A DNA stretch of 64,000 nt from Methanoregulaceae archaeon UBA467 (GTDB taxonomy: Archaea > Halobacteriota > Methanomicrobia > Methanomicrobiales > Methanospirillaceae): NCBI GenBank assembly GCA_002503825.1, contig DASP01000007.1:129267-193266 (forward strand), in the 5' to 3' direction. The notes beneath the pieces were generated by a model, which was not told the origin of the DNA, did not search any database, and saw nothing but the letters and a program-made list of their open reading frames with translations. How positions within the stretch are numbered: the stretch's first letter is position 1; every line of letters starts with the position of its first letter. The translations under genes were made by a program, and so were the position numbers. Shown one piece after another: positions 18,701-27,074 of the stretch.

Positions 18701-18979
18701 ATGATAACATGGTTTCATATCGGAATAATCGCCGCCCTTCTCACCACGTTCGGGTTTGTACCGCAGATTATCAGGATGTACCGGACACGCTCTGTCGGTG
18801 ACATCTCACTTGTCACACTTCTCCAGTTCTCGCTCGGCGTGACACTCTGGATATTCTACGGGATTTCGATAGACGATCCTATCGTCACCACCGCAAACAT
18901 GGTCACGCTTGGTACGCTCATCATCGCAGTCAGCCTCTATGTACTCTACAAGCGCCCGGGCAGGCCTGACATGAACTAA
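18701..18979 (+). CDS. SemiSWEET (PQ-loop) sugar transporter
   Basis: 92 aa with three membrane segments. The first helix ends in TTFGFVPQIIRMYRTRSVGDIS, the PQ motif of SemiSWEETs, and TLWIFYGI and NMVTLGTLIIAVSLYVLYK form the other helices. These proteins dimerise to make a sugar facilitator. A role in sugar movement is known for the family; the substrate here is unknown. Confidence 0.85.
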   Translation: MITWFHIGIIAALLTTFGFVPQIIRMYRTRSVGDISLVTLLQFSLGVTLWIFYGISIDDPIVTTANMVTLGTLIIAVSLYVLYKRPGRPDMN

Positions 18980-19105
18980 TAAAGATCCTGACATGAGGGC
19001 CCCGGGAGGAGGGCGCATCTTTATACCCGCACGTCCGCTTTGAAGATCCGGGTCTTTTCACAGAGCATTTAATTGGATCATAACAGAAAGACTACATGTA
19101 TACGA

Positions 19106-20185
19106 ATGAAAAAAGCACTCGCTGGCTGGAAGGGCCATACCCCTGAGGAGGACGATATCAGAAATATCGTAGTATCCTACGGGATCCTTGCTCCAAGCCC
19201 CCATAATATTCAGCCATGGATCGTTGAATATTCGGGCCCGCTGAGGATGAGACTGTTTATTGACCCGGCCCGGCTCCTTCCCGGTGCTGATCCCGCATTC
19301 AGGCAGATACACATCGCACAGGGCACATTCCTCGAAAATATTTCCATTGCATCAGGCGCATTCGGGTACAGGGCCGATATCGACTATTTTCCGGACGGCT
19401 GGCAGGGATACGAGTCCAGGCCGGAGAACCCGGTTGCATCCATTGAACTTGTGAAAGATCCTTCTGTAGAACCTGACCCGCTGTTTCCGCAGATTATCCG
19501 GCGTGAAACAAATAAGCGTGAATATTCCAGTGATCCCGTCACACGGGAACAGCTGGATGGGCTGTCCGAAGCATATGACCAGTCCACGATCCCGCTGGTA
19601 ATCGTCGCGGATACCGGTTTTAAGGAGGACGTGACTGAAATACTTGTCGAAGCCATGAACATTGAATTCTCAGACCCGTCGAGGCTTAAGGAGATGCTGG
19701 CATCTTTTCGGTTCAGTGACGAGGAGATCGAGGCCACTCGCGACGGTTTCGGCCTTGCACAGTCAGGGACGGACGGTATTGCAAAGTATGTCATCGAGCA
19801 CCTCTTCCTCTCCAGGGAGAAGGCCCGGGCGCCTGACTCTGAATTTGTCCGGACAGCCGCCGGACTTACCCGAAAACAGTCAGGTTCAGCCGCAGCCTTT
19901 GGCTGGATAAGCACGAAAGGGAACCTGCGGCCTGACCAGGTCAGGGCCGGGCGGGTGTACGAACGCACCTGCCTGAAAGCAGCAGAACTTGGTATCTCTA
20001 TTCATCCGTTTTCACAGGTGCTCGAGACCTATCCGGGTATGGAGGCACTCCATGGCAGGTTCAGGGACTGCCTTGGTATTTCGGAGAGCCACTTCGTGCA
20101 GATGTTTTTCAGGATGGGGTTTGCAAGCCATGTAACGCACTCGCCACGGCGGGATATCCATGATATTATCAGAATAATGAACTGA
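19106..20185 (+). CDS. Nitroreductase-fold protein, Acg-like
   Basis: 359 aa from the ATG at 19106; a TATA-like atttaatt at 19067-19074 fits a nearly leaderless start there, whereas the upstream codon at 19073 is TTG. The N-terminal APSPHNIQPW is the FMN-binding motif of Acg/nitroreductase-like proteins, and the double-length chain (two half-domains) matches the Acg type. ADPAFRQIHIAQG and the late ESHFVQMFFRMGFA are also family-like. The enzyme activity is not defined for this group. Confidence 0.75.
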   Translation: MKKALAGWKGHTPEEDDIRNIVVSYGILAPSPHNIQPWIVEYSGPLRMRLFIDPARLLPGADPAFRQIHIAQGTFLENISIASGAFGYRADIDYFPDGWQGYESRPENPVASIELVKDPSVEPDPLFPQIIRRETNKREYSSDPVTREQLDGLSEAYDQSTIPLVIVADTGFKEDVTEILVEAMNIEFSDPSRLKEMLASFRFSDEEIEATRDGFGLAQSGTDGIAKYVIEHLFLSREKARAPDSEFVRTAAGLTRKQSGSAAAFGWISTKGNLRPDQVRAGRVYERTCLKAAELGISIHPFSQVLETYPGMEALHGRFRDCLGISESHFVQMFFRMGFASHVTHSPRRDIHDIIRIMN

Positions 20186-20273
20186 TACCCATTTCCAGGC
20201 TGCCATGTACCGGATCTGAAATAAGAGGCCGTCGTGTTGTTCAGACGATTCACCTTTTTTGCTTTATCCGGGT

Positions 20274-20492
20274 TCACGCCCGCATTATCCAGCGTGTCTG
20301 TATTGCGTTTACCGGGCAAAAACTTAAACATTTAAAGCATCCGATGCAGGCCTGGCTCTGAACCGGTTCTGCCTTTTCTTCATAGATCCTGAATACCCCC
20401 ATGGAACACTGATCAACACAGTCCCCGCACCCGTTACAGAGCGGTGTATCGACGTATACTTCGATAAAAACAGAGATTGGCGATATTAACAT
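20274..20492 (-). CDS. 2[4Fe-4S] ferredoxin
   Basis: 72 aa. It has two complete cluster motifs, CNGCGDCVDQCSMGVF and CIGCFKCLSFCPVNAI. Electron carrier of the cytoplasm. A ggagg sequence lies about 13 bases before the ATG at 20492, slightly far. The gene stands alone, convergent with the nitroreductase gene upstream. Confidence 0.85.
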   Translation of the reverse strand: MLISPISVFIEVYVDTPLCNGCGDCVDQCSMGVFRIYEEKAEPVQSQACIGCFKCLSFCPVNAIQTRWIMRA

Positions 20493-21070
20493 AGTATGAA
20501 TGTGCCCCCTCCGGCAGTTTTCAGGTACAGTCGATGATTAATAAAAATTTTGGAGAAAATCAGATCCCGGAACCCGGCGACCGGAACATAAATTCCACGT
20601 ATCACTTCAATGAACTTTTATGAGAGGACGGGGGGAAATAACGTGAGAGAGAACTCATCCATCCGAAATAGTGACTCATTTTGTTGCGGCAGGTGAACAG
20701 ACGAAATCATCCGCTCTTTTGAAACCCTTCACGTCCTCCCACTACTCTTCTTCCGCCGCACTCCCATCGCGACACTTCCGGGGCTGATCCATCATCGTAT
20801 GTGGGCGTTTCGTAATGCGACAGGGGCCGTGCCCAGTTCTTTTCACAAATACCAAAAACCCAATCAACCTGCCCAAAGGATATCCCCAGGGGTGGGGCAG
20901 GGTGGGGTGCAACCCCACCTGTCAGAGAAACGGATCGAACTTGTTTTATCGGAATGAGGATTTAAACAAGATTAAATTGCGCCAAAAACGGATTATCCAG
21001 AATGATTTCTGCCACACCCCTTCATGCATGAGTTCATGCGTTCCGGGATGGTGAGAGGTAAAGATCTTAC
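20493..21070. other. Intergenic region holding repeat copy A
   Basis: About 580 bases without a convincing gene. The first 220 bases hold the ferredoxin promoter and unassigned sequence; 20717-20970 is the interspersed repeat described separately. Short open frames here look like by-products of the repeat. Confidence 0.6.
20717..20970 (+). repeat. Interspersed intergenic repeat, copy A
   Basis: This ~250 bp segment aligns with 34617-34873 along its length and with 56470-56674 in part. Shared blocks: cgacacttccggggctga (20770-20787; also at 56507), aatgcgacaggg, ccaatcaacctgccc (here written from the A copy), and tgcaaccccacctgtcag. A hairpin 20901-20907/20913-20919 (ggtgggg/ccccacc) surrounds the tgcaa loop. 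Confidence 0.7.
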
Positions 21071-22375
21071 TTATACCATAAATACGGTCTTTGCAAGAAT
21101 GAACGCGATAAAAAACAGGATTATCCCAAGTCCTGCCAGCGGAATAGTATAACAGCGGGTCACCGTCTGAAGTGTATCCCCGGTTGTTCTCTGGACCAGC
21201 CAGAAAAATGGATCGGTTACATACGAGATAATACAGGACCCTGCCGCGACCATCAGGATCAGGGGGACCGGGTGAAAAGCCGCAGCAATCGTCGACCCTG
21301 CAAGGATATGGGCAGTAATGACCGCAGTGACAACCCTCGACCCCTGTGCAGTAGCGATCAGCGCTGCAAGGATGAACGGGATGACGATCACAGGAAGGTA
21401 TGCGGACATCTGTACCACAGCCCCTTCGGTAAAACTGCTTCCTACGATGACTGCCCCGAGAGCTCCGGCCCCGCAAATATCAAAGATGATGATCCCGCCA
21501 TGTTTTGCGGCAGACTGGAGGGCAGAAGGGCGAATCTCTCCCGGAGCCAGTACAATTGCCGTGAAGGCTCCCGCCAGCATTATCACCTGGATGAGGCTTC
21601 CCTGTGAAAGTCCGAGGGCACACAAGCCGACAGGAATTGCCAGAATAATCGCAAGAAACGGCGCCCATGCCCGAAGATGCAATCCAGTCCCAAACCGCTG
21701 TTTCTGTTCCACGTGAAGGCCTGATACGTCCCATGATACGTCTGCAGATCCTGGAATGCCCCGGTTATTCCTGAAAACAACGAAATATGCAGCCATAAAC
21801 AGTATCCCGAGCAGGAGCAGTGACACAGGTATGGCAACAAGATCATAGGAGACAGGAGAGATTCCGCCTCCGAGGGACGACAGGAGAGGTATCACTACAG
21901 GGGTCGGATAGATCAATGCGTACGAGATGATACTCCCGATTGCTGCAAGGTAAAAAGGAGCGGTTGTGAATTTTCCTTTCCCCCTGATTCGGTCGAGAAG
22001 GGGGATAAGCATGACATATGCGGTAATACAGCAGGTCACCGGTACCGAAAGCAGGAAACCAGCCGTTCCCGCGAGCTGCCACGGACTCCGTATGACCCGG
22101 TGAATATCTGCAAGGATTACCGTTACGTGGTCCTGCTCCTGCATAAGGCGGGCGATTACCGATCCCGAAAGGATGATAATTGCGAATGTTGCAAAGACCT
22201 GCCCGAGCCCGGCAGTGATATCGGTAATTAGCTGGTCCGGGGCCATGCCGGTGAGAATGCCATACACAATCGCTCCTCCGATCAGGATGAAAAAAGGGGA
22301 GACCCTGAACCGCAGGCCTGCGACAGTTACCAGGCACAGGGTAAGAAGAAACGCAGAAAGAGCTTCGAGGAGCAT
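21071..22375 (-). CDS. GntP-family permease
   Basis: 434 aa, about 12 membrane segments. ILIGGAIVYGILTGM, ITAGLGQVFATFAIIILSG and the C-terminal ADGSC-like VAAGSCIISYVTDPFFWL match the GntP/gluconate:H+ symporter family. The true substrate in a methanogen may be another organic acid. It is a single gene; the ATG at 22375 directly follows a tatata stretch. Confidence 0.82.
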   Translation of the reverse strand: MLLEALSAFLLTLCLVTVAGLRFRVSPFFILIGGAIVYGILTGMAPDQLITDITAGLGQVFATFAIIILSGSVIARLMQEQDHVTVILADIHRVIRSPWQLAGTAGFLLSVPVTCCITAYVMLIPLLDRIRGKGKFTTAPFYLAAIGSIISYALIYPTPVVIPLLSSLGGGISPVSYDLVAIPVSLLLLGILFMAAYFVVFRNNRGIPGSADVSWDVSGLHVEQKQRFGTGLHLRAWAPFLAIILAIPVGLCALGLSQGSLIQVIMLAGAFTAIVLAPGEIRPSALQSAAKHGGIIIFDICGAGALGAVIVGSSFTEGAVVQMSAYLPVIVIPFILAALIATAQGSRVVTAVITAHILAGSTIAAAFHPVPLILMVAAGSCIISYVTDPFFWLVQRTTGDTLQTVTRCYTIPLAGLGIILFFIAFILAKTVFMV

Positions 22376-22618
22376 ATATACCGCATACCGTTTGGTTGCA
22401 GACCGGAAAAAGAATTCTTATTCAAATGAAAACCGGTCGTTTCTTACTTATCCGGTCGTACTGGCTGGTGCAGCACTCATATATCAGGACCTGCTGAGTT
22501 TCACTAACGGCAGACGCTGACATGAGAACATGGAAGAAGTAGCAGTGTATCGGATAGATGCGCTGAACGTCACGTTACGACGGTGACGGGTATAACAGAT
22601 AAGGAAACAAAAAAAAGA

Positions 22619-22786
22619 TTAGAACCGGGGACGCCTGTGTTTTGGCAGGCAATCCTGGCAATAGACGGGTCTTCCTTCGGTTGGTTTAAAGGGAACTTCA
22701 CATTCTTTTCCGCAGTCTGAACAGACTACTTTTGTCATCTCGCGGGGTCCCGAGTTTCTCGACCCGCCAAAATTCGAATTATACAT
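22619..22786 (-). CDS. Small zinc-ribbon protein (CxxC...CxxC)
   Basis: 55 aa from the ATG at 22786 (MYNSNFGG). CSDCGKEC and VYCQDCLPKH would bind one zinc. The Gly/Asn/Arg-rich N-terminus and the VPFKPTEGRPVYC segment are typical of a small CxxC protein that is widespread in methanogens and of unknown function. The longer frame upstream of this ATG is not protein-like. Confidence 0.75.
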   Translation of the reverse strand: MYNSNFGGSRNSGPREMTKVVCSDCGKECEVPFKPTEGRPVYCQDCLPKHRRPRF

Positions 22787-23053
22787 GGTTTTACTCAAAC
22801 AGTGTGTTAAACTGTAATATAATATTTGACGACCACACGTAATAAGTATTGTATTGTAGCAGTTTCGGGAATATTTTTCAATATCCCGCAAATGACCCCA
22901 GAATACGGTTAGTTAGATGTAAAGGGGGTTATTCCATTTAAGACAGCCCGTAGGGTTTTCGGGATCGTCACCCTCCTCGCACACAACCCTCCCGGCAGGA
23001 TCTGTACCTGGAAATATACCTGTTCTTTATAGGACCATGAAACACTATTGCAT

Positions 23054-23524
23054 ATGCAGATGCCAGTATTACCAGTCCTCGGGACACTTGTTATAGGGGG
23101 CATACTTGTGAGCGGGTGCGGCCTCCTTCTGAAAAACCCGGTTATATCGGTTGAGAAGGTATCCCTGTCCTCGTTATCCCTGCATGATCTTGGCCTTGAG
23201 GTCACCCTTACCATTATAAACCCGAATGCGCTTGGAATAACCCTGAAATCGCTTTCTTTTGATATATATTACCAGCAGGAGGAGGAATGGATCTTCCTGT
23301 CGCACGGCGGACAAAATGATATTAAGATCAGCCCTGGTGAAAACCATGTGACGGTCCCGGTGACGGTAAACAATGCAGAATTGCTTAAATCCCTCTTCGT
23401 CCTCCTCATGAAAGGAGAGATGCCAGTCCGGATAAAAGGAACCGCATCCCCCGATCTCCTGGGCCTTGCGCCAGAAATACCCTTTACGCATTCGACAATA
23501 ATTACCCGGCAGAGCCTGATATGA
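23054..23524 (+). CDS. LEA14-like (LEA type 2) lipoprotein
   Basis: About 156 aa. The hydrophobic N-terminus ends in LVSGC, a lipobox. The rest follows the LEA_2/WHy pattern: VSLSSLSLHDLGLEVTLTIINPNALGITL and the FDIYY strand. These domains bind or stabilise membranes or proteins in stress. A tctttata element at about 23029 predicts a leaderless start at the ATG at 23054 or 23060; a TTG at 23048 is also in frame. Confidence 0.78.
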   Translation: MQMPVLPVLGTLVIGGILVSGCGLLLKNPVISVEKVSLSSLSLHDLGLEVTLTIINPNALGITLKSLSFDIYYQQEEEWIFLSHGGQNDIKISPGENHVTVPVTVNNAELLKSLFVLLMKGEMPVRIKGTASPDLLGLAPEIPFTHSTIITRQSLI

Positions 23525-23588
23525 CGATGCCGGTTTATGAATCATGATCGTAATAGCCGGCCGCTCCGGTCACTGAATATACATAAAT

Positions 23589-24263
23589 CTATTTTTTAAA
23601 TTCGCATGATTCCTTCTCCATTACCATTGCACCCGGTTTTCGTGGAAAATCCGGGTCACCTGCAAGCTTTTTTGCCATATCACATTTCGAGATACGCCGC
23701 AGGTAAAAATTTCCTATTCCGGCAACAATGACGGCACCAAGCAGGACAAACATCATATCGAGCATGGTGTCAGTGTTGCCGTGCTGTAGATCACCTCCGA
23801 GGAACGTATCTACCAGAAATTCGTAAATTTCCCAGAATGCACCGAACGCCATGGTAAACATAACAATCATGACGATGATTAACGCCCTGTTAAAATTATT
23901 CCCGGTATAACGGTCAAGGAGGAGCACGGTGGTAAACCCGATAAGGGCGACGGTGATGCCCGATATGATATGTGCAATCTTGTCGTAGTACGGGTAAAAC
24001 GTCAGGTACCATTCAAAATATTCTCCTGCAAGGTGGATGTAGAGTGAGAGGACAATCAGGAACGTGAGCCACCAGGGTATGGTAATCTTCACCTTTCGCT
24101 CGAGAATTACAGGGATAAGTGTAAGGAACAGTATCAGCGCCGGTCCAAATACATAGAAAATATCGCGGGTAAATATACTCGCACAGAGGATAAGGACGAT
24201 AAATCCCTGCAGTACAAGGGTAATTATGGTCCCAAACCGCCAGTGCCCGGAATGCTGACTCAT
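23589..24263 (-). CDS. DUF2238/YjdF-like membrane protein
   Basis: About 224 aa from the ATG at 24263 (MSQHSGHW). Six membrane segments; the central HLAGEYFEWYLTFYPYYDKIAH and AFGAFWEIYEFLVDTFLGG motifs match the YjdF/DUF2238 family, whose function is unknown. The C-terminal 40 residues are charged and cytoplasmic. A tatatg element at about 24290 supports this start over longer in-frame options. Confidence 0.72.
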   Translation of the reverse strand: MSQHSGHWRFGTIITLVLQGFIVLILCASIFTRDIFYVFGPALILFLTLIPVILERKVKITIPWWLTFLIVLSLYIHLAGEYFEWYLTFYPYYDKIAHIISGITVALIGFTTVLLLDRYTGNNFNRALIIVMIVMFTMAFGAFWEIYEFLVDTFLGGDLQHGNTDTMLDMMFVLLGAVIVAGIGNFYLRRISKCDMAKKLAGDPDFPRKPGAMVMEKESCEFKK

Positions 24264-24525
24264 TACAGAGGATCTGTAAAGATTCCCCCACATATAACTA
24301 TTGGATATCAGGGGAACAGGCACACGGATAATGTCCACGGCGGCGCCGGATGCTGCCGGATCCTGCGACACCGGTACCTCTTGTTTCCTTCATGGACGGT
24401 CTAGTCTCATCAAAAACGACACGATGTGCAGGAATGAACTATCCTTTCACCGGCCAGGGTCGTACCGGGAGGTCCCGCGTTGCATAAGGCAGTTTATTTA
24501 TGGTCCGGGGTAAAATCTGATTTTT

Positions 24526-25125
24526 ATGCCACATTTCAGGATTATTATCGGACTTATCCTTCTGGTCGGCCTGACCCTGCTCAGTGCGGGCTGTACTCTT
24601 CCTGTCGAAATCCCTGTCCCATCTTCCCAGGGAACGCAGGTGACATCAGTCCCTTCAACCTCGATCCCTGTCCCGAGTGAATTTCCCGGGTTGTATGATC
24701 AGTCTGCCGGGGAGGTTGCCAGCCGGTTGCAGTCGGTGAACATGAACATGTTTACCGCCACGGGGTCGGCATATTCCCCTGCCAAATTAAATCTGGCAGC
24801 CCGCGATCTCAGGAACACAGCCGAACAGTACCACTCGGTCATGATCGGAATCAAAAAGTTCGACAGCAAGGACGATGAACTCAAACGGAACAGGTACCTC
24901 GCCTACTTAAACGGGATGACAACTGTCGGAAATAATATCGGCGATGCCGCTGTTGCAGAAGGGAATAACCAGTATTCGCTGGCGATGAATTACGCGGAAC
25001 TGACAAAAAAAGCCCTCGTAAATATTGAGGGAGTCCCTGACAGGAGATCACAGGACCTGATTGTCACGACAAAAGTGTATGTGGACGATTATATCCAGAG
25101 GATGAGGGAGAAGATCAGGGCCTGA
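24526..25125 (+). CDS. Secreted lipoprotein, methanogen-type, unknown function
   Basis: 199 aa. Signal segment FRIIIGLILLVGLTLLSAGC with a lipobox Cys near residue 23, a Pro/Ser-rich linker (PVPSSQGTQVTSVPSTSIPVPSE), then a helical domain of about 140 residues. Such a domain, rich in Asn, Tyr and Lys, recurs in Methanomicrobiales lipoproteins, but I cannot name it. A TATA-like tttattta at 24490 fits a short leader. Confidence 0.75.
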   Translation: MPHFRIIIGLILLVGLTLLSAGCTLPVEIPVPSSQGTQVTSVPSTSIPVPSEFPGLYDQSAGEVASRLQSVNMNMFTATGSAYSPAKLNLAARDLRNTAEQYHSVMIGIKKFDSKDDELKRNRYLAYLNGMTTVGNNIGDAAVAEGNNQYSLAMNYAELTKKALVNIEGVPDRRSQDLIVTTKVYVDDYIQRMREKIRA

Positions 25126-25305
25126 TCTACCGGGGCCTGCAGGATCATTCTCCAAATACCTTTTTTAAAAAAGCTGATACGTCAGTAAAAAAGAGACCGG
25201 GAAATTATCACCGGTTATTGTGTGGATCTCTTCAACCCTTTTTCTTATACACGGATTATTTGAAACGGTCTTGTTGTGAACTCCGGCCCTGCACCCTGCA
25301 ACATG
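25126..25305. other. Convergent intergenic region
   Basis: Short region between the lipoprotein gene and the convergent RuBisCO gene. A T-rich run (tttttt) at about 25160 may end the plus-strand transcript. Nothing else is seen. Confidence 0.4.
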
Positions 25306-26598
25306 TTATTTCGGCTTGTAGTATCCCCATTTCTCCAGTGCACCGGCCAGTTCAGGAGATGTTTTTGCCTTTTCGTCAAGAGAGAGGCCGTCGCTCCAGG
25401 CCTCTACCGCCTGCATGGCAGCTTTGGCCCCGGCGCGTGTGCCTTTCGGGTGGCCATGGATACCCCCGCTGACGAGGAGCACGAGGTCAGTACCATAAAT
25501 ATCCAGAACATCAGGGACAAGGCCGGGATGAAGACCACCAGACGATACCGGAAAAGCACTCTTAATATGTCCCCAGTCCTGGTCAAGAAGCATCCTGCCC
25601 GACCCTTTTGTGTTCTTCTCGCGAAGCAGGTCTGCAAGCAGGGCGGATTCTTTTGCAGTCCCTGATAACTTGCCTACCGCGGTCCCCGTATGTATCTGGC
25701 TGACACCGATAAGCCGCATGATTTTTGCGAGGAACTGCATTGTTATTCCATGACAGGGATTCCGGTCAAATGCTGCGTGCATAGCCCTGTGGGCATGTAT
25801 TGCCAGGCCGAGATCCGAACAGTAATCACGCAGGGTCGAGACTGCCGAGGTCCCTGCCACAACCACGTCGATCATTGCGTAATTCCAGCCATATTCTGCA
25901 AGCAGGTCTGCCCTCTTTTTCATGACCTCTGTTTCCGCGGTGATGTTGAGGAATGCCGATTTTTTATCGCCGGTGAGTGTTTCGGCTTCATCGCGCTTTT
26001 TTGTCAGGTCCCTGACCCGGTCATCGAACCGGTTGAAAGAGGTTGAGGTAAGGTTCTCGTCGTCCTTTACAAAATCAAAACCGCCCATCCAGGTCTCAAA
26101 ACCTATTTCTGCATGTTCTTTAGCGCTGAATCCGACCTTTGGCTTTGGAACCGCACCGGTGAGGGGCCTGCCATGGACCTTCATTATCTTCCTGATACCC
26201 TCCATGCCGAAGTGCGGGCCTTTAAAATGGCGGATATATGCTGCAGGAAGCGTCGCATCGATCAGGCGCAGGTTTTTCAACGCCTTCATACCGAAAATAT
26301 TCCCTGCAATTCCACTCAGGAGCTGAGCTGCGTTCCCCTCTTCCCAGAGTTCGGGGGGGTATGCAATCTTTACATAATTTTCTTCAATCTCAAACGCGGT
26401 CGCTTCAAGGTCCTTCATCCTGGGGGGAAGGGCATAGAGTGTTGTCCACGTCCCGGTCGAACTTTCCGATGCGATCCTGCCTGCCGCCTCTTCGCGGCTA
26501 ATCCCGGTTTCGGGTTCGAAATAATAGAGGCAGATAAGTTCGTCGGCCGCGGGTGAATAGGAAGTATCCACAAAATCCATGTACCAGTCAATCGCCAT
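25306..26598 (-). CDS. rbcL: Ribulose-bisphosphate carboxylase, form III
   Basis: 430 aa. It has the active-site segments of genuine RuBisCO: GAVPKPKVG (about 147-155), the carbamylated-Lys motif GGFDFVKDDE (about 173-182), HAHRAMHA, loop 6 with GTAVGKLSG (about 305-313), and SSGGLHPG with GGIHGHPKGT near the end. The length and loops are those of archaeal form III, which consumes ribulose-1,5-bisphosphate made from AMP. The other AMP-pathway genes are not in this window. The ATG has an AGGTG site 8 bases upstream. Confidence 0.95.
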   Translation of the reverse strand: MAIDWYMDFVDTSYSPAADELICLYYFEPETGISREEAAGRIASESSTGTWTTLYALPPRMKDLEATAFEIEENYVKIAYPPELWEEGNAAQLLSGIAGNIFGMKALKNLRLIDATLPAAYIRHFKGPHFGMEGIRKIMKVHGRPLTGAVPKPKVGFSAKEHAEIGFETWMGGFDFVKDDENLTSTSFNRFDDRVRDLTKKRDEAETLTGDKKSAFLNITAETEVMKKRADLLAEYGWNYAMIDVVVAGTSAVSTLRDYCSDLGLAIHAHRAMHAAFDRNPCHGITMQFLAKIMRLIGVSQIHTGTAVGKLSGTAKESALLADLLREKNTKGSGRMLLDQDWGHIKSAFPVSSGGLHPGLVPDVLDIYGTDLVLLVSGGIHGHPKGTRAGAKAAMQAVEAWSDGLSLDEKAKTSPELAGALEKWGYYKPK

Positions 26599-27027
26599 TG
26601 TTCACACCTGTACCTAAAAAGAACGTAAAAGATGATAATTCTGCACCTGAAGACATAGAGGGAGCCTGATTCCCCTGCCCGGAACGGAATTATCTGCCGG
26701 TCTCCTGTCCTGCGGGCGGTACAACAACCGACCTTTGACCGCGCAATGCTCTGCTCCCCCACCAGGCGCTGACGATATCCAGTCTCTTTTTTCAACGGTT
26801 CATCCCGGGAAAAATCGGCAAACGTATCAGTCTTCGCTTTGTTTATGCCAGTTAATCAGATTTCTCTGAAATTTTTAGGGATGTAATATTTATAAAAAAA
26901 ATATGGCGTTCCCAGATATCCCGTAATAAAAGTTTTCTTTTTCGGCTGGTATGAAAAAGTCCAATCAAACGGCTTAACGGCCTTTTTTCATATCCATCTA
27001 TGAGCCTGAAGGTTCATGGCACGCTTT
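26599..27027 (-). other. Long leader and promoter region of rbcL
   Basis: About 430 bases without a gene. The only strong TATA element for the minus strand is tttataaa at 26889-26896. It would start a transcript near 26867 and give a leader of about 270 nt. An imperfect palindrome gatttc-tct-gaaatt at 26859-26873 sits at that predicted start. Open frames inside the leader do not look coding. Confidence 0.5.
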
Positions 27028-27069
27028 GTTGAAACGGACATGAACCAGTACGGTTCATGTCCGTTCAAC
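27028..27069 (-). terminator. Long hairpin directly after the Lon-like gene
   Basis: Arms 27028-27046 and 27052-27069 pair over 18 bp with one bulged A and a 5-base loop. It begins 5 bases after the stop of the minus-strand protease gene. Position suggests a terminator or processing element. Confidence 0.6.
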
Positions 27070-27074
27070 AGAGC

